A DNA stretch of 57,040 bases from Petralouisia muris (GTDB taxonomy: Bacteria; Bacillota; Clostridia; Lachnospirales; Lachnospiraceae): positions 1-57,040 of the forward strand of contig NZ_SRYA01000032.1 in assembly GCF_004793545.1 (NCBI RefSeq). Reading direction: 5' to 3'. Under the pieces are notes generated by a model, which was not told the origin of the DNA, ran no database searches, and saw only the letters and a list, made by a program, of their open reading frames with translations. Of the stretch, positions 1 to 8,550 are shown in pieces. The stretch's first letter is position 1. Every line of letters starts with the position of its first letter. The position numbers and the translations under genes are program-made.

Positions 1-3
1 AAA

Positions 4-40
4 AAGGAACCTTTTACAATTCAAATGTAAAAGATTCCTT
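4..40. terminator. Hairpin at window edge
   Basis: Inverted repeat with arms AAGGAA+CTTTTACA and TGTAAAAG+TTCCTT, one mismatch, 7-base loop. A-rich on one side and T-rich in the arms. It could be a terminator or the outer end of an element; the upstream gene is outside the window. Confidence 0.5.
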
Positions 41-58
41 AAGTTAATGACATTGCGA

Positions 59-104
59 AAAATAAAGCCTTTTTCAACATTATTCAAAAAAGGCTTTATT
101 TTTT
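59..104. terminator. Strong bidirectional terminator hairpin
   Basis: The arm AATAAAGCCTTTTT (61-74) pairs with AAAAAGGCTTTATT (87-100), followed by TTTT on the plus strand and preceded by an A run that becomes U on the minus transcript. This is the shape of a rho-independent terminator that can work in both directions, isolating the LysR pair from whatever lies to the left. Confidence 0.75.
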
Positions 105-159
105 GGTTATTCAATTTTTCAAAGTAAAGCAGCGTTTCTTCATGACTGTATCCACAAAT

Positions 160-396
160 TTATTCCTTTAGCATAAGATAAATTTTATACCAGTTGGAAT
201 TTCCGTACATCATGGCAATGCTGCCCGCAATTTCCACCCCATACGTTGCAAAATACGCTCTGATTCTTTCTTTCAAGTCAGTTCTGCCCATAATGAATCA
301 TACCCGCTTTCTTTGTAATATGGTTTCCCCTGCGAAAAATATTATCTCCAAAAACAGTCAAAATATGCCCAAAAGCAAAATCTTTTGGAGTTCCAT
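160..396 (-). pseudogene. Possible decayed coding remnant
   Basis: No intact gene lies between 105 and 477. On the minus strand two consecutive frames read like non-repetitive protein: one upstream containing FGHILTVFGDN, then, after a frame change near 285, one containing KERIRAYFATYGVEIAG and ending at a stop at 160-162. I do not recognise the family. It may be the worn C-terminal end of a gene lost when the LysR pair or a neighbour arrived; it may also be chance. Confidence 0.25.
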
Positions 397-477
397 TATT
401 TTGGACTTTTTATTGACATTTTTTTTCATAAACTGTATACTTCTGTTATTCAATTTTTCCAAATAAGGAGCACTACT

Positions 478-1398
478 ATGGATTTAGACAGAGTAGCAGA
501 ATTTGTTGCCATTGCACAGCACCAGAGCATAAAAAAGGCAGCTGAAGCCCTGCAAATCGTTCCCGCCACCTTAAACACAAGATTCCGTGCCTTTGAATCA
601 TCTTTGGGAATCCGGCTTTTCTTAAAAGAGCAAAACAAATTGACCCTTACTGCAGAAGGCTCCTGTTTTTATGCAGATGCTTTAAAAATTTTAAAAGAAT
701 ACCGGCAATTACAGCAGGAGCTTTCCAATTTGAAAAAATCATCCGCTTCTCAGGGCCTGTGCATTGCCATAACCGGGAATGGACTGCCTTTTCATCTGGG
801 ACCGTTTCTGGATATTCTGAATGCAAAAAATCCCCAGATTCAAATCAGGCTGCTGGATGACGCCTGCTATTCCATCGCCGATGGCCTGCTATCCAACCAG
901 ATAGACCTTTACTTTGCATCCGCTATGAACCAGTTTACTCTGGAAGGAATTACCAAATATACATTTGCTCCTTCGCAGCAGTATGTCATGCTCCCTGCCA
1001 GACATAAATTTTCCACCAGGGAAAGTATCTCCCTGAAAGAATTAGACGGGGAATGCTTTATCTTATATCCAGAGACCAGGGAAACATGCATCCGGGATTT
1101 TCAACTGGCAAACCTGCAAGCAGCCAACATTCACTATACGGTTTATGATAGCCAGTCCTCTGTCATATTCAATCAATTATTTGTTCCTGTAGGAAAGGGA
1201 CTGTTCTTATCGCCCGTACCTTTGATTGACGCTCTGCCAAACACTGCCTGCATTCTGCTGACCGATATACCATACCCTGCTTCCTCTTCACTTTTTTACT
1301 GCCGGGATTGCAGCAAACCTCATGTTATGCAGTTTGTAGAAGAATTCAAACAATTTATCAGGGAGGCACAAAGACATGAAAACAGAAAGGCTTTATGA
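478..1398 (+). CDS. LysR-family transcriptional regulator
   Basis: 306 aa from the ATG at 478, chosen because AAGGAG lies 7-8 bases upstream; a longer frame opens at 385 but has no ribosome site. Residues 1-60 form a LysR winged helix-turn-helix (AVAQHQSIKKAAEAL-type first helix, then a recognition helix and an ALGIRLF-like turn), and residues ~90-295 form the periplasmic-binding-like effector domain. The gene overlaps the next LysR gene by 23 bases, so the two are co-transcribed and probably translationally coupled. Targets are unknown; the MoeA-like gene converges on the pair rather than sitting divergently, so it is not an obvious target. Confidence 0.9.
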   Translation: MDLDRVAEFVAIAQHQSIKKAAEALQIVPATLNTRFRAFESSLGIRLFLKEQNKLTLTAEGSCFYADALKILKEYRQLQQELSNLKKSSASQGLCIAITGNGLPFHLGPFLDILNAKNPQIQIRLLDDACYSIADGLLSNQIDLYFASAMNQFTLEGITKYTFAPSQQYVMLPARHKFSTRESISLKELDGECFILYPETRETCIRDFQLANLQAANIHYTVYDSQSSVIFNQLFVPVGKGLFLSPVPLIDALPNTACILLTDIPYPASSSLFYCRDCSKPHVMQFVEEFKQFIREAQRHENRKAL

Positions 1399-2287
1399 AT
1401 TTCTCATCCTTTCCAAAACACTGAATTACAGCAAAGCTGCCAATACCTTATATCTCTCCCAGTCAGTTTTAACCAAGCATATTCAGGAAATGGAGCAGGC
1501 ACTGAATGTGAAGCTCTTTAACCGGACAACCCATGGCGTGAACCTGACGGACGCCGGGCGGCTCCTTTCCCAGAAATCAGAAAACCTCATTGACCATTGC
1601 GATGCTGCGGCAAACCTGTCCTATTTAAAAGGCCTGTCAATCAAAGGGACGGTCAATATTTCATGCTCCATCGAACTGGCATATTCCTCCCATATCCAGG
1701 TTTTCGTTGACCGCTTTATGGAACATTATCCAAACATACAGGTCAATTTTGAAATAAAAACAGAAGGTACGCCAGAGGAGTTACTCCATGATCCCTGTTT
1801 TGATATTGTATTTACCCCGTGTGAATACCCGAATCTTGCTCCCAATATCTGCCAGCACTTAATCCAGCTTCATGGCGCCTATGTTGTTCTGTTTCCCGGA
1901 CACCGCCTGCTCTCCAAATCTCTGGTGTACCTGCGTGAACTGGAGGGTGAAACGATCATCGTCCCTCTTTCCAGTGAACTTTTTGGCCCGTATGCCAAAA
2001 ACTGGCTCCTTACCCAGAGATACACCCATGGCAAAGTTAACTGTATCAAAGTTCCGAACCTTCCCACTGCCCTGTTTTATGTTTCTATAGGAAAGGGAAT
2101 TGCCATTATCCCAAAATATGCCAAAAACCTTACCAACGGAAATGTTTTTATCTCAAAGGTTGCAAATGATACATGCTGCTTCCATGAATTTATGTACTAT
2201 AACAAAAAAGCAGAAAATGAGGCTGCAAAATTATTCTGTGAAAAATTCTGCAGCACTTATTCCTCTCTGCCCCATTCAGCTAAATAA
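1376..2287 (+). CDS. LysR-family transcriptional regulator
   Basis: 303 aa with a textbook LysR N-terminus (LSKTLNYSKAANTLYLSQSVLTKHI motif region, residues ~9-33; MEQALNVKLFNRT turn) and a LysR substrate-binding domain from about residue 90. It begins inside the last codons of the upstream LysR gene, with GGGAGG 9 bases upstream. Two tandem LysR genes of different sequence suggest a two-input regulatory pair rather than a recent duplication. The stop codon overlaps the end of the convergent MoeA-like gene by 8 bases. Confidence 0.92.
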   Translation: MKTERLYEFLILSKTLNYSKAANTLYLSQSVLTKHIQEMEQALNVKLFNRTTHGVNLTDAGRLLSQKSENLIDHCDAAANLSYLKGLSIKGTVNISCSIELAYSSHIQVFVDRFMEHYPNIQVNFEIKTEGTPEELLHDPCFDIVFTPCEYPNLAPNICQHLIQLHGAYVVLFPGHRLLSKSLVYLRELEGETIIVPLSSELFGPYAKNWLLTQRYTHGKVNCIKVPNLPTALFYVSIGKGIAIIPKYAKNLTNGNVFISKVANDTCCFHEFMYYNKKAENEAAKLFCEKFCSTYSSLPHSAK

Positions 2288-3035
2288 AATAAACTTTTAT
2301 CTTTTCACCGGCCTCCATCCCGGAACTTCCCGGCGGAATTTCTCCAAGCAGATCGCAATCCAGCATAGGAGAAACAGAGCCGTTCCTCTGATTATCAATC
2401 TCGACAAAAACCAGCCTTCCATCCCTGATTTTCGCCCTGCCCCGCAAAATCCTGGCGCTCTTTCCAGCCTTTTTTAAGGGCTCTTCCAAAACTGATTCTG
2501 CCCCATCAAATCCAATGTCCGTCCTGCCGCATAATTTTTTCAGATACGGCAGGCCAATGCGCAAAAGCCCCACAGCAACAGCGCCGAGATTGCCCGACAG
2601 CCCCAGAACCACTTTTCCTTCTTCCACGATATTTCCGGGACGCATCGGAGACAGGCAGGTCACCTCTTTCTCCGTAAATCTGGTATCTTCATGTTTGACT
2701 ACCGTATCTGCGCCTTTTGGTACCATCGCCCCCGTCATAATCCTTGCTGCTGTCCCCTCAGTAATCAGATATCTGCCCCTGCTCCCTGCCGGAATCGTCT
2801 CTGTCACTCTCAGTATAACCGGATTTTCCGGGGATGCATGTTTGATATCTGCACTGCGCAGTGCATACCCGTCAAAGGCACTTCTGCGAAAATGGGGAAC
2901 ATCAATCCCTGCCATAATTTTCTCAGCCAACACCCTGCCATACGCTTCTGCAGCCGGAACACGTTCCAGTTCCGGACATACGTCAAGTTCCTCCAGCAGC
3001 CTGCATGCTTCCAGAATGTCATCTGTCTTCTTCAT
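2280..3035 (-). CDS. MoeA-like protein lacking the central domain
   Basis: 251 aa. MoeA inserts molybdate into molybdopterin and is normally about 400 aa. Here the N-terminal substrate-binding part is clear (VPHFRRSAFDGYAL, residues ~45-60; GTAARIMTGAMVPKGAD, ~92-110; RPGNIVEEG, ~130-140) and the C-terminal domain IV is complete (RILRGRA to GEKIKVYF). Everything between the GLLRIG helix and the LPYLKKLCG helix (~residue 165) is missing: the whole domain III with the GDEL and GGxSxGxxD molybdopterin-binding motifs. The reading frame stays open across the junction. It is either an in-frame deletion derivative or a reduced paralogue; it should not be able to do the MoeA reaction alone. SD AGGAGAG precedes the ATG. 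Confidence 0.8.
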   Translation of the reverse strand: MKKTDDILEACRLLEELDVCPELERVPAAEAYGRVLAEKIMAGIDVPHFRRSAFDGYALRSADIKHASPENPVILRVTETIPAGSRGRYLITEGTAARIMTGAMVPKGADTVVKHEDTRFTEKEVTCLSPMRPGNIVEEGKVVLGLSGNLGAVAVGLLRIGLPYLKKLCGRTDIGFDGAESVLEEPLKKAGKSARILRGRAKIRDGRLVFVEIDNQRNGSVSPMLDCDLLGEIPPGSSGMEAGEKIKVYFI

Positions 3036-3059
3036 TTTTCCATCTCTCCTTCAAAGTCC

Positions 3060-4971
3060 GGTAGTGTCAAATTTACCACTATATTTTTGTTACAAACCTT
3101 ATAAGTTCAAGGATTTCACCACTTTTTCAAAAGAAAAAGCAATGACCTCCCTTTTTTGTATCAATACTATCGCTATCCAATAAACAATGAAAGGAAGGTC
3201 ACCGCTTATGGATATTATTACCTATTTATTTTCTCTCATTCAATCTCTTTACCACCAAAACTGCTGGCTGATTCATTTTATCTGCAGATATATCACTATG
3301 AAACAGTGGGCTTTTGATGATTCCCATTCTCCAAAGCGCCAGAAGTACAAGATCAGTGAACTCCCCCTGGTCACCGACTTCCGGCAGGACCGGACTTATA
3401 AGGAACTAATCCCTTACTATGAAAAACGTTATGGTAAGAAAATCCGCCCTGTCAGCCGCCACTCAGAATGCGATATCCCGGACAGCTGTACCTGTCCCCG
3501 CTGTGATGCCCCGAAGTCTTTCCTTTATAAGAATAATGGCTCCAAAGGGCAGCTTCTCTGCAAAATCTGCGGTGCCAGGTTCTCACCCGCCCAGAACCGC
3601 TTCTCCTCTGTAAAACTGCGCTGTCCGCACTGTGCCCATACCCTGGTTCCCAAGAAAGAACGCAAACACTTTATCGTCCATAAGCGCGCCAATCCCAAAT
3701 GCCCTTATTATCTCTACAATCTCAAAAAAGTAGAGAAAGAAGACCTCCGGAAGGACTATGGCAAAAATAAATATAAACTCCACTATATCTACCGTGAGTT
3801 TACGATGGATTTTTTCAGCATGGATCCAAATACTCTCCCCAAGAACGCCTCATCCCTGAAATTCAGCAGACATAATGCCCACGTTATGTCCCTGTGCCTG
3901 ACCCTCCGCGTCAACCTCAGCCTCTCCCTGCGAAAAACCTCGCAGGCCCTGAAAGACCTGTACAACATTGACATTTCCCACCAGCAGATTGCCAACTACT
4001 GCAAAACTGCCGCTGTCTGCATTAAGCCCTTTGTTGACCAGTACCTCTACGAAAAATGGGAGGTCTTTACTGCCGATGAAACCTATATAAAAATCCGTGG
4101 TATTAAATCCTACGTCTGGCTCATTATGAACGCTGCGTCCCGGTCCATCATCGGTTACCAGGTATCCGACAACCGTGGCGTCGGCCCCTGTATCCTTGCC
4201 ATGCGTATGGCCTTCCGGGGCCTTACGAAGCTGCCTGAAACATTTAAGTTCATCGCTGACGGCTACAGCGCCTATCCTTTTGCCGCCATGGAATTCGCAA
4301 AAAAACTCGGCAAAGACTTTTCCTTCAGGGTCACCCAGGTCATCGGACTTACCAATGATGATGCCGTCTCAGCGGAACACCGCCCGTTTAAACAGATGAT
4401 CGAGCGGCTTAACCAGACCTATAAGGCTTCTTACCGTCACACAAACGGCTTTGACAATATCGACGGGGCGAACTATGACCTGGCTCTCTGGAGCGCTTAC
4501 TACAACTTTCTGCGCCCGCACAAACACAACAAATATAATGTCCTCAACGAGGTGGAAATGCTACAGGGTACCGACAACATGCCGGGCAAGTGGCAGCTTC
4601 TCATCTTCCTGGGCCAGCAGACCATCCTGAATATGCAGAAAAACGGTACTGCCGCACCGGAGCGGAGCTGTTGTCAATAGAACCGTGGAATACCGGAGCC
4701 GCCGCCAGGCGGTGAGGATATGCCGCGAAAGTCTATTGACATAAGGCTCACGGATTATCCTGTCAAATAGAAAAGGGGGGCAACTGCGCCCTTTTCCTGC
4801 CTTCCGGCGAGGACGGGTTCGGGCAGAGTCCGAAAATGGGTCAAGGGACTGGTCCCTTGTGGGATTTGGAGCAATGCCCCAAGGTCTTAAATCATCAATA
4901 TCTACAGTTTTCAAGGTTCAGATGAGCCTATTTTTTTCAGCTCATTTTTTCATAGATTACTTGACACTACC
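3060..4971 (+). mobile_element. Complete DDE insertion sequence (copy 1)
   Basis: About 1.9 kb bounded by perfect 11-bp terminal inverted repeats, GGTAGTGTCAA at 3060-3070 and TTGACACTACC at 4961-4971. It contains one transposase gene and a 280-bp non-coding tail with a C/G-rich segment. I see no convincing target-site duplication (left flank CAAAGTCC, right flank AAATGTCT). A second, 5'-truncated copy at 45003-45938 ends with the same right repeat. The insertion sits just upstream of the MoeA-like gene and abuts the surviving tail of an AraC gene. Confidence 0.88.
3208..4680 (+). CDS. DDE transposase with zinc ribbons (IS6/IS240-like)
   Basis: 490 aa from ATG 3208, preceded by GGAAGG; an in-frame ATG at 3187 has no ribosome site. 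The N-terminal third carries two zinc-ribbon pairs (CPRCDAPK / CKICGAR and CPHCAHT), then a helix-turn-helix (ISHQQIANYCK), then an rve-type DDE core: D in TADETYIKI, D in IADGYSAYP, E in HRPFKQMIERLNQ. These motifs resemble the IS6/IS240 group, with an unusually long zinc-binding front end. It looks intact and is the probable source for the broken copy at 45 kb. Confidence 0.85.
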   Translation: MDIITYLFSLIQSLYHQNCWLIHFICRYITMKQWAFDDSHSPKRQKYKISELPLVTDFRQDRTYKELIPYYEKRYGKKIRPVSRHSECDIPDSCTCPRCDAPKSFLYKNNGSKGQLLCKICGARFSPAQNRFSSVKLRCPHCAHTLVPKKERKHFIVHKRANPKCPYYLYNLKKVEKEDLRKDYGKNKYKLHYIYREFTMDFFSMDPNTLPKNASSLKFSRHNAHVMSLCLTLRVNLSLSLRKTSQALKDLYNIDISHQQIANYCKTAAVCIKPFVDQYLYEKWEVFTADETYIKIRGIKSYVWLIMNAASRSIIGYQVSDNRGVGPCILAMRMAFRGLTKLPETFKFIADGYSAYPFAAMEFAKKLGKDFSFRVTQVIGLTNDDAVSAEHRPFKQMIERLNQTYKASYRHTNGFDNIDGANYDLALWSAYYNFLRPHKHNKYNVLNEVEMLQGTDNMPGKWQLLIFLGQQTILNMQKNGTAAPERSCCQ

Positions 4972-5126
4972 AAATGTCTTTATTGCTTTTACTGAGCAGA
5001 TCCGCTAAAAGCATTATAAAGATTGCACGGGCTGTGGGCTATGACAGCCAAAGCAGATTTACCGCCGCATTTAAAACATATTTTAAAGTCCTGCCGAAAG
5101 AATACCGCAAAAAATTCCCATCTTGA
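4972..5126 (+). pseudogene. AraC-family regulator, C-terminal stub
   Basis: Immediately right of the insertion sequence an open frame reads the last ~50 residues of an AraC/XylS DNA-binding domain: IARAVGYDSQSRFTAAFK followed by LPKEYRKKFPS and a stop at 5124-5126. The rest of the gene is gone; the break coincides with the terminal repeat. Its original start must have lain to the left, so the insertion probably came with a deletion. Confidence 0.8.
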
Positions 5127-5177
5127 CAATTAGTACAGTTATGGACTATACTGAAATTAGTACAGGACTGTACTAAT
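5123..5177 (+). promoter_or_regulatory. marR-MATE promoter with palindromic operator
   Basis: TTGACA at 5123-5128, 18-bp spacer, TATACT at 5147-5152. A perfect palindrome, ATTAGTACAG-GA-CTGTACTAAT (5156-5177), sits just downstream of the -10, and the half-site ATTAGTACAG recurs at 5129-5138 inside the spacer. This fits autorepression by the MarR protein encoded next. The -35 overlaps the end of the AraC stub. Confidence 0.82.
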
Positions 5178-5203
5178 CGCATTCAGATTTGAGGAGACAG
5201 ACT

Positions 5204-5671
5204 ATGATAAACAACACCATTCTTATGGAACAGCTAAACCAATACTACGATGCATGGCTGCAATATAATAATGTGTACGAAGAATGGGCAAAAGCACACG
5301 GGCTGTCCGTCAACTGCCTGTTAGTATTGTGCGCAATTTATGATAGCGGGAACGGCTGTACACAGAAAAAGATCAGCGGGCAGTGGCTCATACCCAAGCA
5401 GACAATCAATATGGTTTCCAAAGATTTGCAGCGCAAAGGGTTCGTGGAACTGTCCCCTCTGCCAGAGGATAAGAGGAATAAAATAATCCGTTTTACAAAG
5501 GAAGGAAAAGAATATGCGGACACCATCGTGAACGCGCTGCGGAAGGTGGAACTCTCTGTCATAGAGGAAATTGGCATGGAACGTATGCAGCAGCTAAACG
5601 ATAGTATGGCTTTATTTGCAAAACTTTTCTACAAAGCAGGAGGCATAAATGACAATGAAACAAACCCATGA
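5204..5671 (+). CDS. MarR-family regulator
   Basis: 155 aa from ATG 5204 (GAGGAG 7 bases upstream); the TTG at 5189 gives a longer frame but places the start before the ribosome site. Winged helix-turn-helix of the MarR type: GCTQKKISGQWLIPKQTINMV recognition region (~residues 55-75) and the wing LPEDKRNKIIRFT. MarR dimers repress adjacent efflux genes and release on binding ligands. It overlaps the MATE gene by 23 bases, so both are one operon; the palindrome in the promoter is the likely binding site. Confidence 0.92.
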   Translation: MINNTILMEQLNQYYDAWLQYNNVYEEWAKAHGLSVNCLLVLCAIYDSGNGCTQKKISGQWLIPKQTINMVSKDLQRKGFVELSPLPEDKRNKIIRFTKEGKEYADTIVNALRKVELSVIEEIGMERMQQLNDSMALFAKLFYKAGGINDNETNP

Positions 5672-6959
5672 TATCAGAATTTTCTTTCAATACGTCATCC
5701 CATCCGTATTGTCTTTTGCCCTGTCGGGAGTCTACGCCATTGTGGACGGATTTTTTATCGGGAACAGCATAGGTGATCTTGGGCTTTCAGCCGTCAATAT
5801 CGCTTATCCAATCGTTGGCGTAATCCAGGCGCTCGGCACAGGAATCGGAATGGGCGGTGCGATTTATTATTCCATTTATAAGGCAGAGAAAAAAGAAGAT
5901 CAGGCAAAAAATTTTATAGCTGGCGCGTTGTGGGTGCTGATCATTTCAAGCGTCCTTGCAACAATCCTGGCTTTCCTTTTGAATGGCACGCTGTTACGAT
6001 TGTTAGGTGCGGACAGTGAACTGCTTGCATTGGGAGAAGAATATATCGCTGTTATCGCTCTGGGAGCTTCCACGCAGGTGATTGGCACAGGGCTGGTGCC
6101 TTTTATCCGCAATCAGGGTGGCTCCTTCTACGCAATGGTTTCCATGATTGCAGGTTTTGTCACCAATATCTTTTTGGATTACCTGTTCGTATGGATATTA
6201 GGGCAGGGAGTTTCAGGTGCGGCATGGGCTACAGTCATCGGGCAGGGTGTTACCATGCTGACTGCGCTAGCCTGGCTGCTGCGCAAAAAGCAGTTTACGC
6301 TGAGCATTCCTTTTTTCAAATTTGGAAAGGCGGCTGCGTCCATAATGAAAATCGGGATTGCCCCCTTTGGGCTTACGATGTCCCCTAACATTTCGCTGAC
6401 TATCATAAACCGTTTCTCCGTGTCCTATGGCGGAGAACAGGCAGTCGCTATTTATGCCTGTATCGCTTATGCAATCTGCATTGTTTATCTGATATTACAG
6501 GGAGTAGGCGACGGAAGCCAGCCCCTGCTCAGCCAGTATTATGGAGAAGGAAATTATGACAAGCTGAAAAGTACAAGAAAACTGGCGTATGTATTTGCTT
6601 TGTTCCTGTCCCTGATTAGCTGTATCATCATGTACCTGACAAAGGGAAGCCTCGGCGCATTATTCGGGGCATCGAATGTTGTGAATGCGGAAATTGCCAA
6701 AATAATGCCTGTCTTCCTGATTTCCGTTCCCTTTGTTGCGGTTCTCCGTATCACAACCGCAAGTTTTTATGCCACAGAAAAAAGTGTGTTCTCCTATGTT
6801 TTGACTTTTATGGAACCACTGCTTATGTTCGTGCTTATGCTTGTTCTGCCGCCTTTGTTCGGCGGGCAGGTCATGATCTGGTGGAGCACGGTTTTTGCAC
6901 GAATTCTATCAGCAGTGTCAGCATTTATCCTGAAGCGCCATGTAGATAAAAGGGAATAG
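5649..6959 (+). CDS. MATE-family efflux transporter
   Basis: 436 aa, about 12 membrane helices, with the NorM/MepA-type N-terminus (SVLSFALSGVYAIVDGFFIG, residues ~15-35) and internal twofold repeat (MKIGIAPFGLTMSPN opens the second half). MATE proteins export cationic drugs in exchange for Na+ or H+. The start at 5649 has AGGAGG 5 bases upstream inside marR. Coupling to marR suggests substrate-inducible expression. It is clearly different from the MATE at 8922-10250, so it is not a local duplication. Confidence 0.92.
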   Translation: MTMKQTHDIRIFFQYVIPSVLSFALSGVYAIVDGFFIGNSIGDLGLSAVNIAYPIVGVIQALGTGIGMGGAIYYSIYKAEKKEDQAKNFIAGALWVLIISSVLATILAFLLNGTLLRLLGADSELLALGEEYIAVIALGASTQVIGTGLVPFIRNQGGSFYAMVSMIAGFVTNIFLDYLFVWILGQGVSGAAWATVIGQGVTMLTALAWLLRKKQFTLSIPFFKFGKAAASIMKIGIAPFGLTMSPNISLTIINRFSVSYGGEQAVAIYACIAYAICIVYLILQGVGDGSQPLLSQYYGEGNYDKLKSTRKLAYVFALFLSLISCIIMYLTKGSLGALFGASNVVNAEIAKIMPVFLISVPFVAVLRITTASFYATEKSVFSYVLTFMEPLLMFVLMLVLPPLFGGQVMIWWSTVFARILSAVSAFILKRHVDKRE

Positions 6960-6962
6960 CAA

Positions 6963-7922
6963 TCATCTGTTTTTCTCAATATCCTGCCAGTTGGAGTTGC
7001 TCAGGATTTCTGCATCTTCACCAATAAGCGCTTTACCGGCTTCTTCATCTCCCTGTAACTGGTACAGCATCCAGGCCGTCATATATCCGTCGGTCTTCAT
7101 CTGCATTTCCTCATGCTCTGCTCCTTCAACCCTTGCACGGAGTTTAAATACATTGTCTGGCATGGCATTGTAATTCTCAATTAGCGATGAAAGCGGAGCG
7201 ACGCCAAGCCACTCTGTGGCCGCATCCGTTGCACTGGTATCGTCAGATGTTCCAGCAGCGGCAGTCATAAACCACGGAATAGATACTTTTGAGGCATCAT
7301 ATCCACCCCACATCTGTGCAAGATAAGAATGCGCTGCACTGCCTGTAAAAATTGTTTTATACAAACCGCTGTTCTCAAATTCCGTTACCGCTCTGACCGC
7401 ACCTACACCGCCTTGTGAATATCCGGCAATTCCAATATTTTGAACATCAATTTTTTCATAAAACAAACTGTCGGAATTTTGATTCTGCTCCAACATATAA
7501 TCCAAAGTCAGTGAGGTTGATATTCCTGTTCCCGCCTGTCTGTCATCACTACCGACTACAACAAAGCCCCAGGAAGCAAGCCTTTCAAAGTATGGTTCGT
7601 AGTTTAATGCTGCCGTATTGCTGCCATTCACGACAACAATCAGCGGATACCTGTTCTCCATTTCAGAGGGATACCAGATACGGATATTCCCTATCGACTT
7701 ATCCTCGGATTTTACTGCCATGACGGATACTTCATAATCTCCAAGTCCCGCATACTTTTTCTCTAATTCCGAATCCGACTGAAACTGCGTGTAATAATCT
7801 TTCGCCAGCCAGGGCTTTTGAGAATCAATATAGTTTTTCATCAGCAGGAAGCCCACTACAAGTACAATTAAAATGATCATTCCCAAAATCACAATTCCCA
7901 CTATTTTCAAGACCTTTTTCAT
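6963..7922 (-). CDS. Membrane-anchored alpha/beta hydrolase
   Basis: 319 aa from ATG 7922 (a TTG three bases earlier is also possible; GGAGGG upstream). Residues 5-30 are one strong hydrophobic helix without a clear signal cleavage site, so the enzyme is likely anchored and faces outside. The nucleophile elbow GYSQGG (Ser near residue 168) and a late His in AEHEEM are visible, with chlorophyllase/dienelactone-hydrolase-like spacing. The natural substrate is unknown. Its promoter faces that of a TetR gene across a shared operator (7941-8049), so it was probably under that repressor. Its end abuts the convergent MATE gene, only 3 bases apart. Confidence 0.8.
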   Translation of the reverse strand: MKKVLKIVGIVILGMIILIVLVVGFLLMKNYIDSQKPWLAKDYYTQFQSDSELEKKYAGLGDYEVSVMAVKSEDKSIGNIRIWYPSEMENRYPLIVVVNGSNTAALNYEPYFERLASWGFVVVGSDDRQAGTGISTSLTLDYMLEQNQNSDSLFYEKIDVQNIGIAGYSQGGVGAVRAVTEFENSGLYKTIFTGSAAHSYLAQMWGGYDASKVSIPWFMTAAAGTSDDTSATDAATEWLGVAPLSSLIENYNAMPDNVFKLRARVEGAEHEEMQMKTDGYMTAWMLYQLQGDEEAGKALIGEDAEILSNSNWQDIEKNR

Positions 7923-7940
7923 CAATCAATTTCCCTCCGT

Positions 7941-8049
7941 TTGACAGAATAATTCCCTTTCGCTATAATGTTTTTTGGAACAAGTGTCACAATAAAATAC
8001 ACTTGTTCCACACAGGCAATATTATAGTAACGTTCAAACTAAGTGTCAA
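7941..8049. promoter_or_regulatory. Face-to-face consensus promoters around one palindrome
   Basis: Plus strand: TTGACA 7941-7946, 17 bp, TATAAT 7964-7969, towards the TetR gene. Minus strand: TTGACA 8049-8044, 17 bp, TATAAT 8026-8021, towards the hydrolase. Between the two start points lies a perfect inverted repeat, GGAACAAGTGT (7977-7987) and ACACTTGTTCC (7999-8009). The promoters point at each other, so transcripts overlap for about 35 bases and one bound dimer would block both. Confidence 0.85.
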
Positions 8050-8115
8050 TACGCATCGGCCAAAATGGTACTGCCATCACGCTATGCGGTACAGAAAGGG
8101 GGTCTTTGTTCCATT

Positions 8116-8498
8116 ATGAAAAAAAATCAAACGGCATTTATGAAACTATGCCTTGCAGACGCACTGATCAAACTGATGAAAACCCAGGATTTTGATACCA
8201 TCAATGTAAACTCAATTTGCAGGGAAAGAAGCCTGATTTGACAGAATTTATATATGATAGCAGGAAGCTGTTTTCGATACTCTATCAGAATAATCTCATT
8301 TCTGTCATTATGCGTGCGCTTGAGGATTTGATACCGTCAGGGGAAACATACGATAAACAGGCTTCATATCTTATGTCCTTTTTTATTTATGGATATTTCG
8401 GAATCATCTATCAGTGGATCAAATATGACTTTGATGAAACGCCTGAACAGATACAAAAACATATTAATGATACTATCGCCTTAGCTCAAAACTCATAA
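8116..8498 (+). pseudogene. TetR-family regulator, broken
   Basis: ATG 8116 begins a typical TetR start (LADALIKLMKTQDFDTINVNSICRE) but the frame stops at a TGA after 41 codons, just where the recognition helix should be. The C-terminal ligand domain resumes in another frame from about 8225 to 8498, containing FFIYGYFGIIYQWI as in TetR_C_8 proteins. The helix-turn-helix core (expected ~20 residues around TTYYRYF) is missing, so this is a deletion plus frame change, not a single sequencing indel. Without it, the hydrolase would be derepressed. Confidence 0.78.
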
Positions 8499-8550
8499 AA
8501 ACAGGCAAGGCATATTCATTTCCACGATGAAAATATGATCCCATAGTCAT

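Noticed and set aside
2515-3183. 222-aa plus-strand open frame opposite the MoeA-like gene
   Set aside because: Ser/Pro-rich antisense reading that runs across the insertion-sequence boundary.
3050-4980. Target-site duplication of the DDE insertion sequence
   Set aside because: Flanks CAAAGTCC and AAATGTCT do not match at any usual length, so none is claimed.
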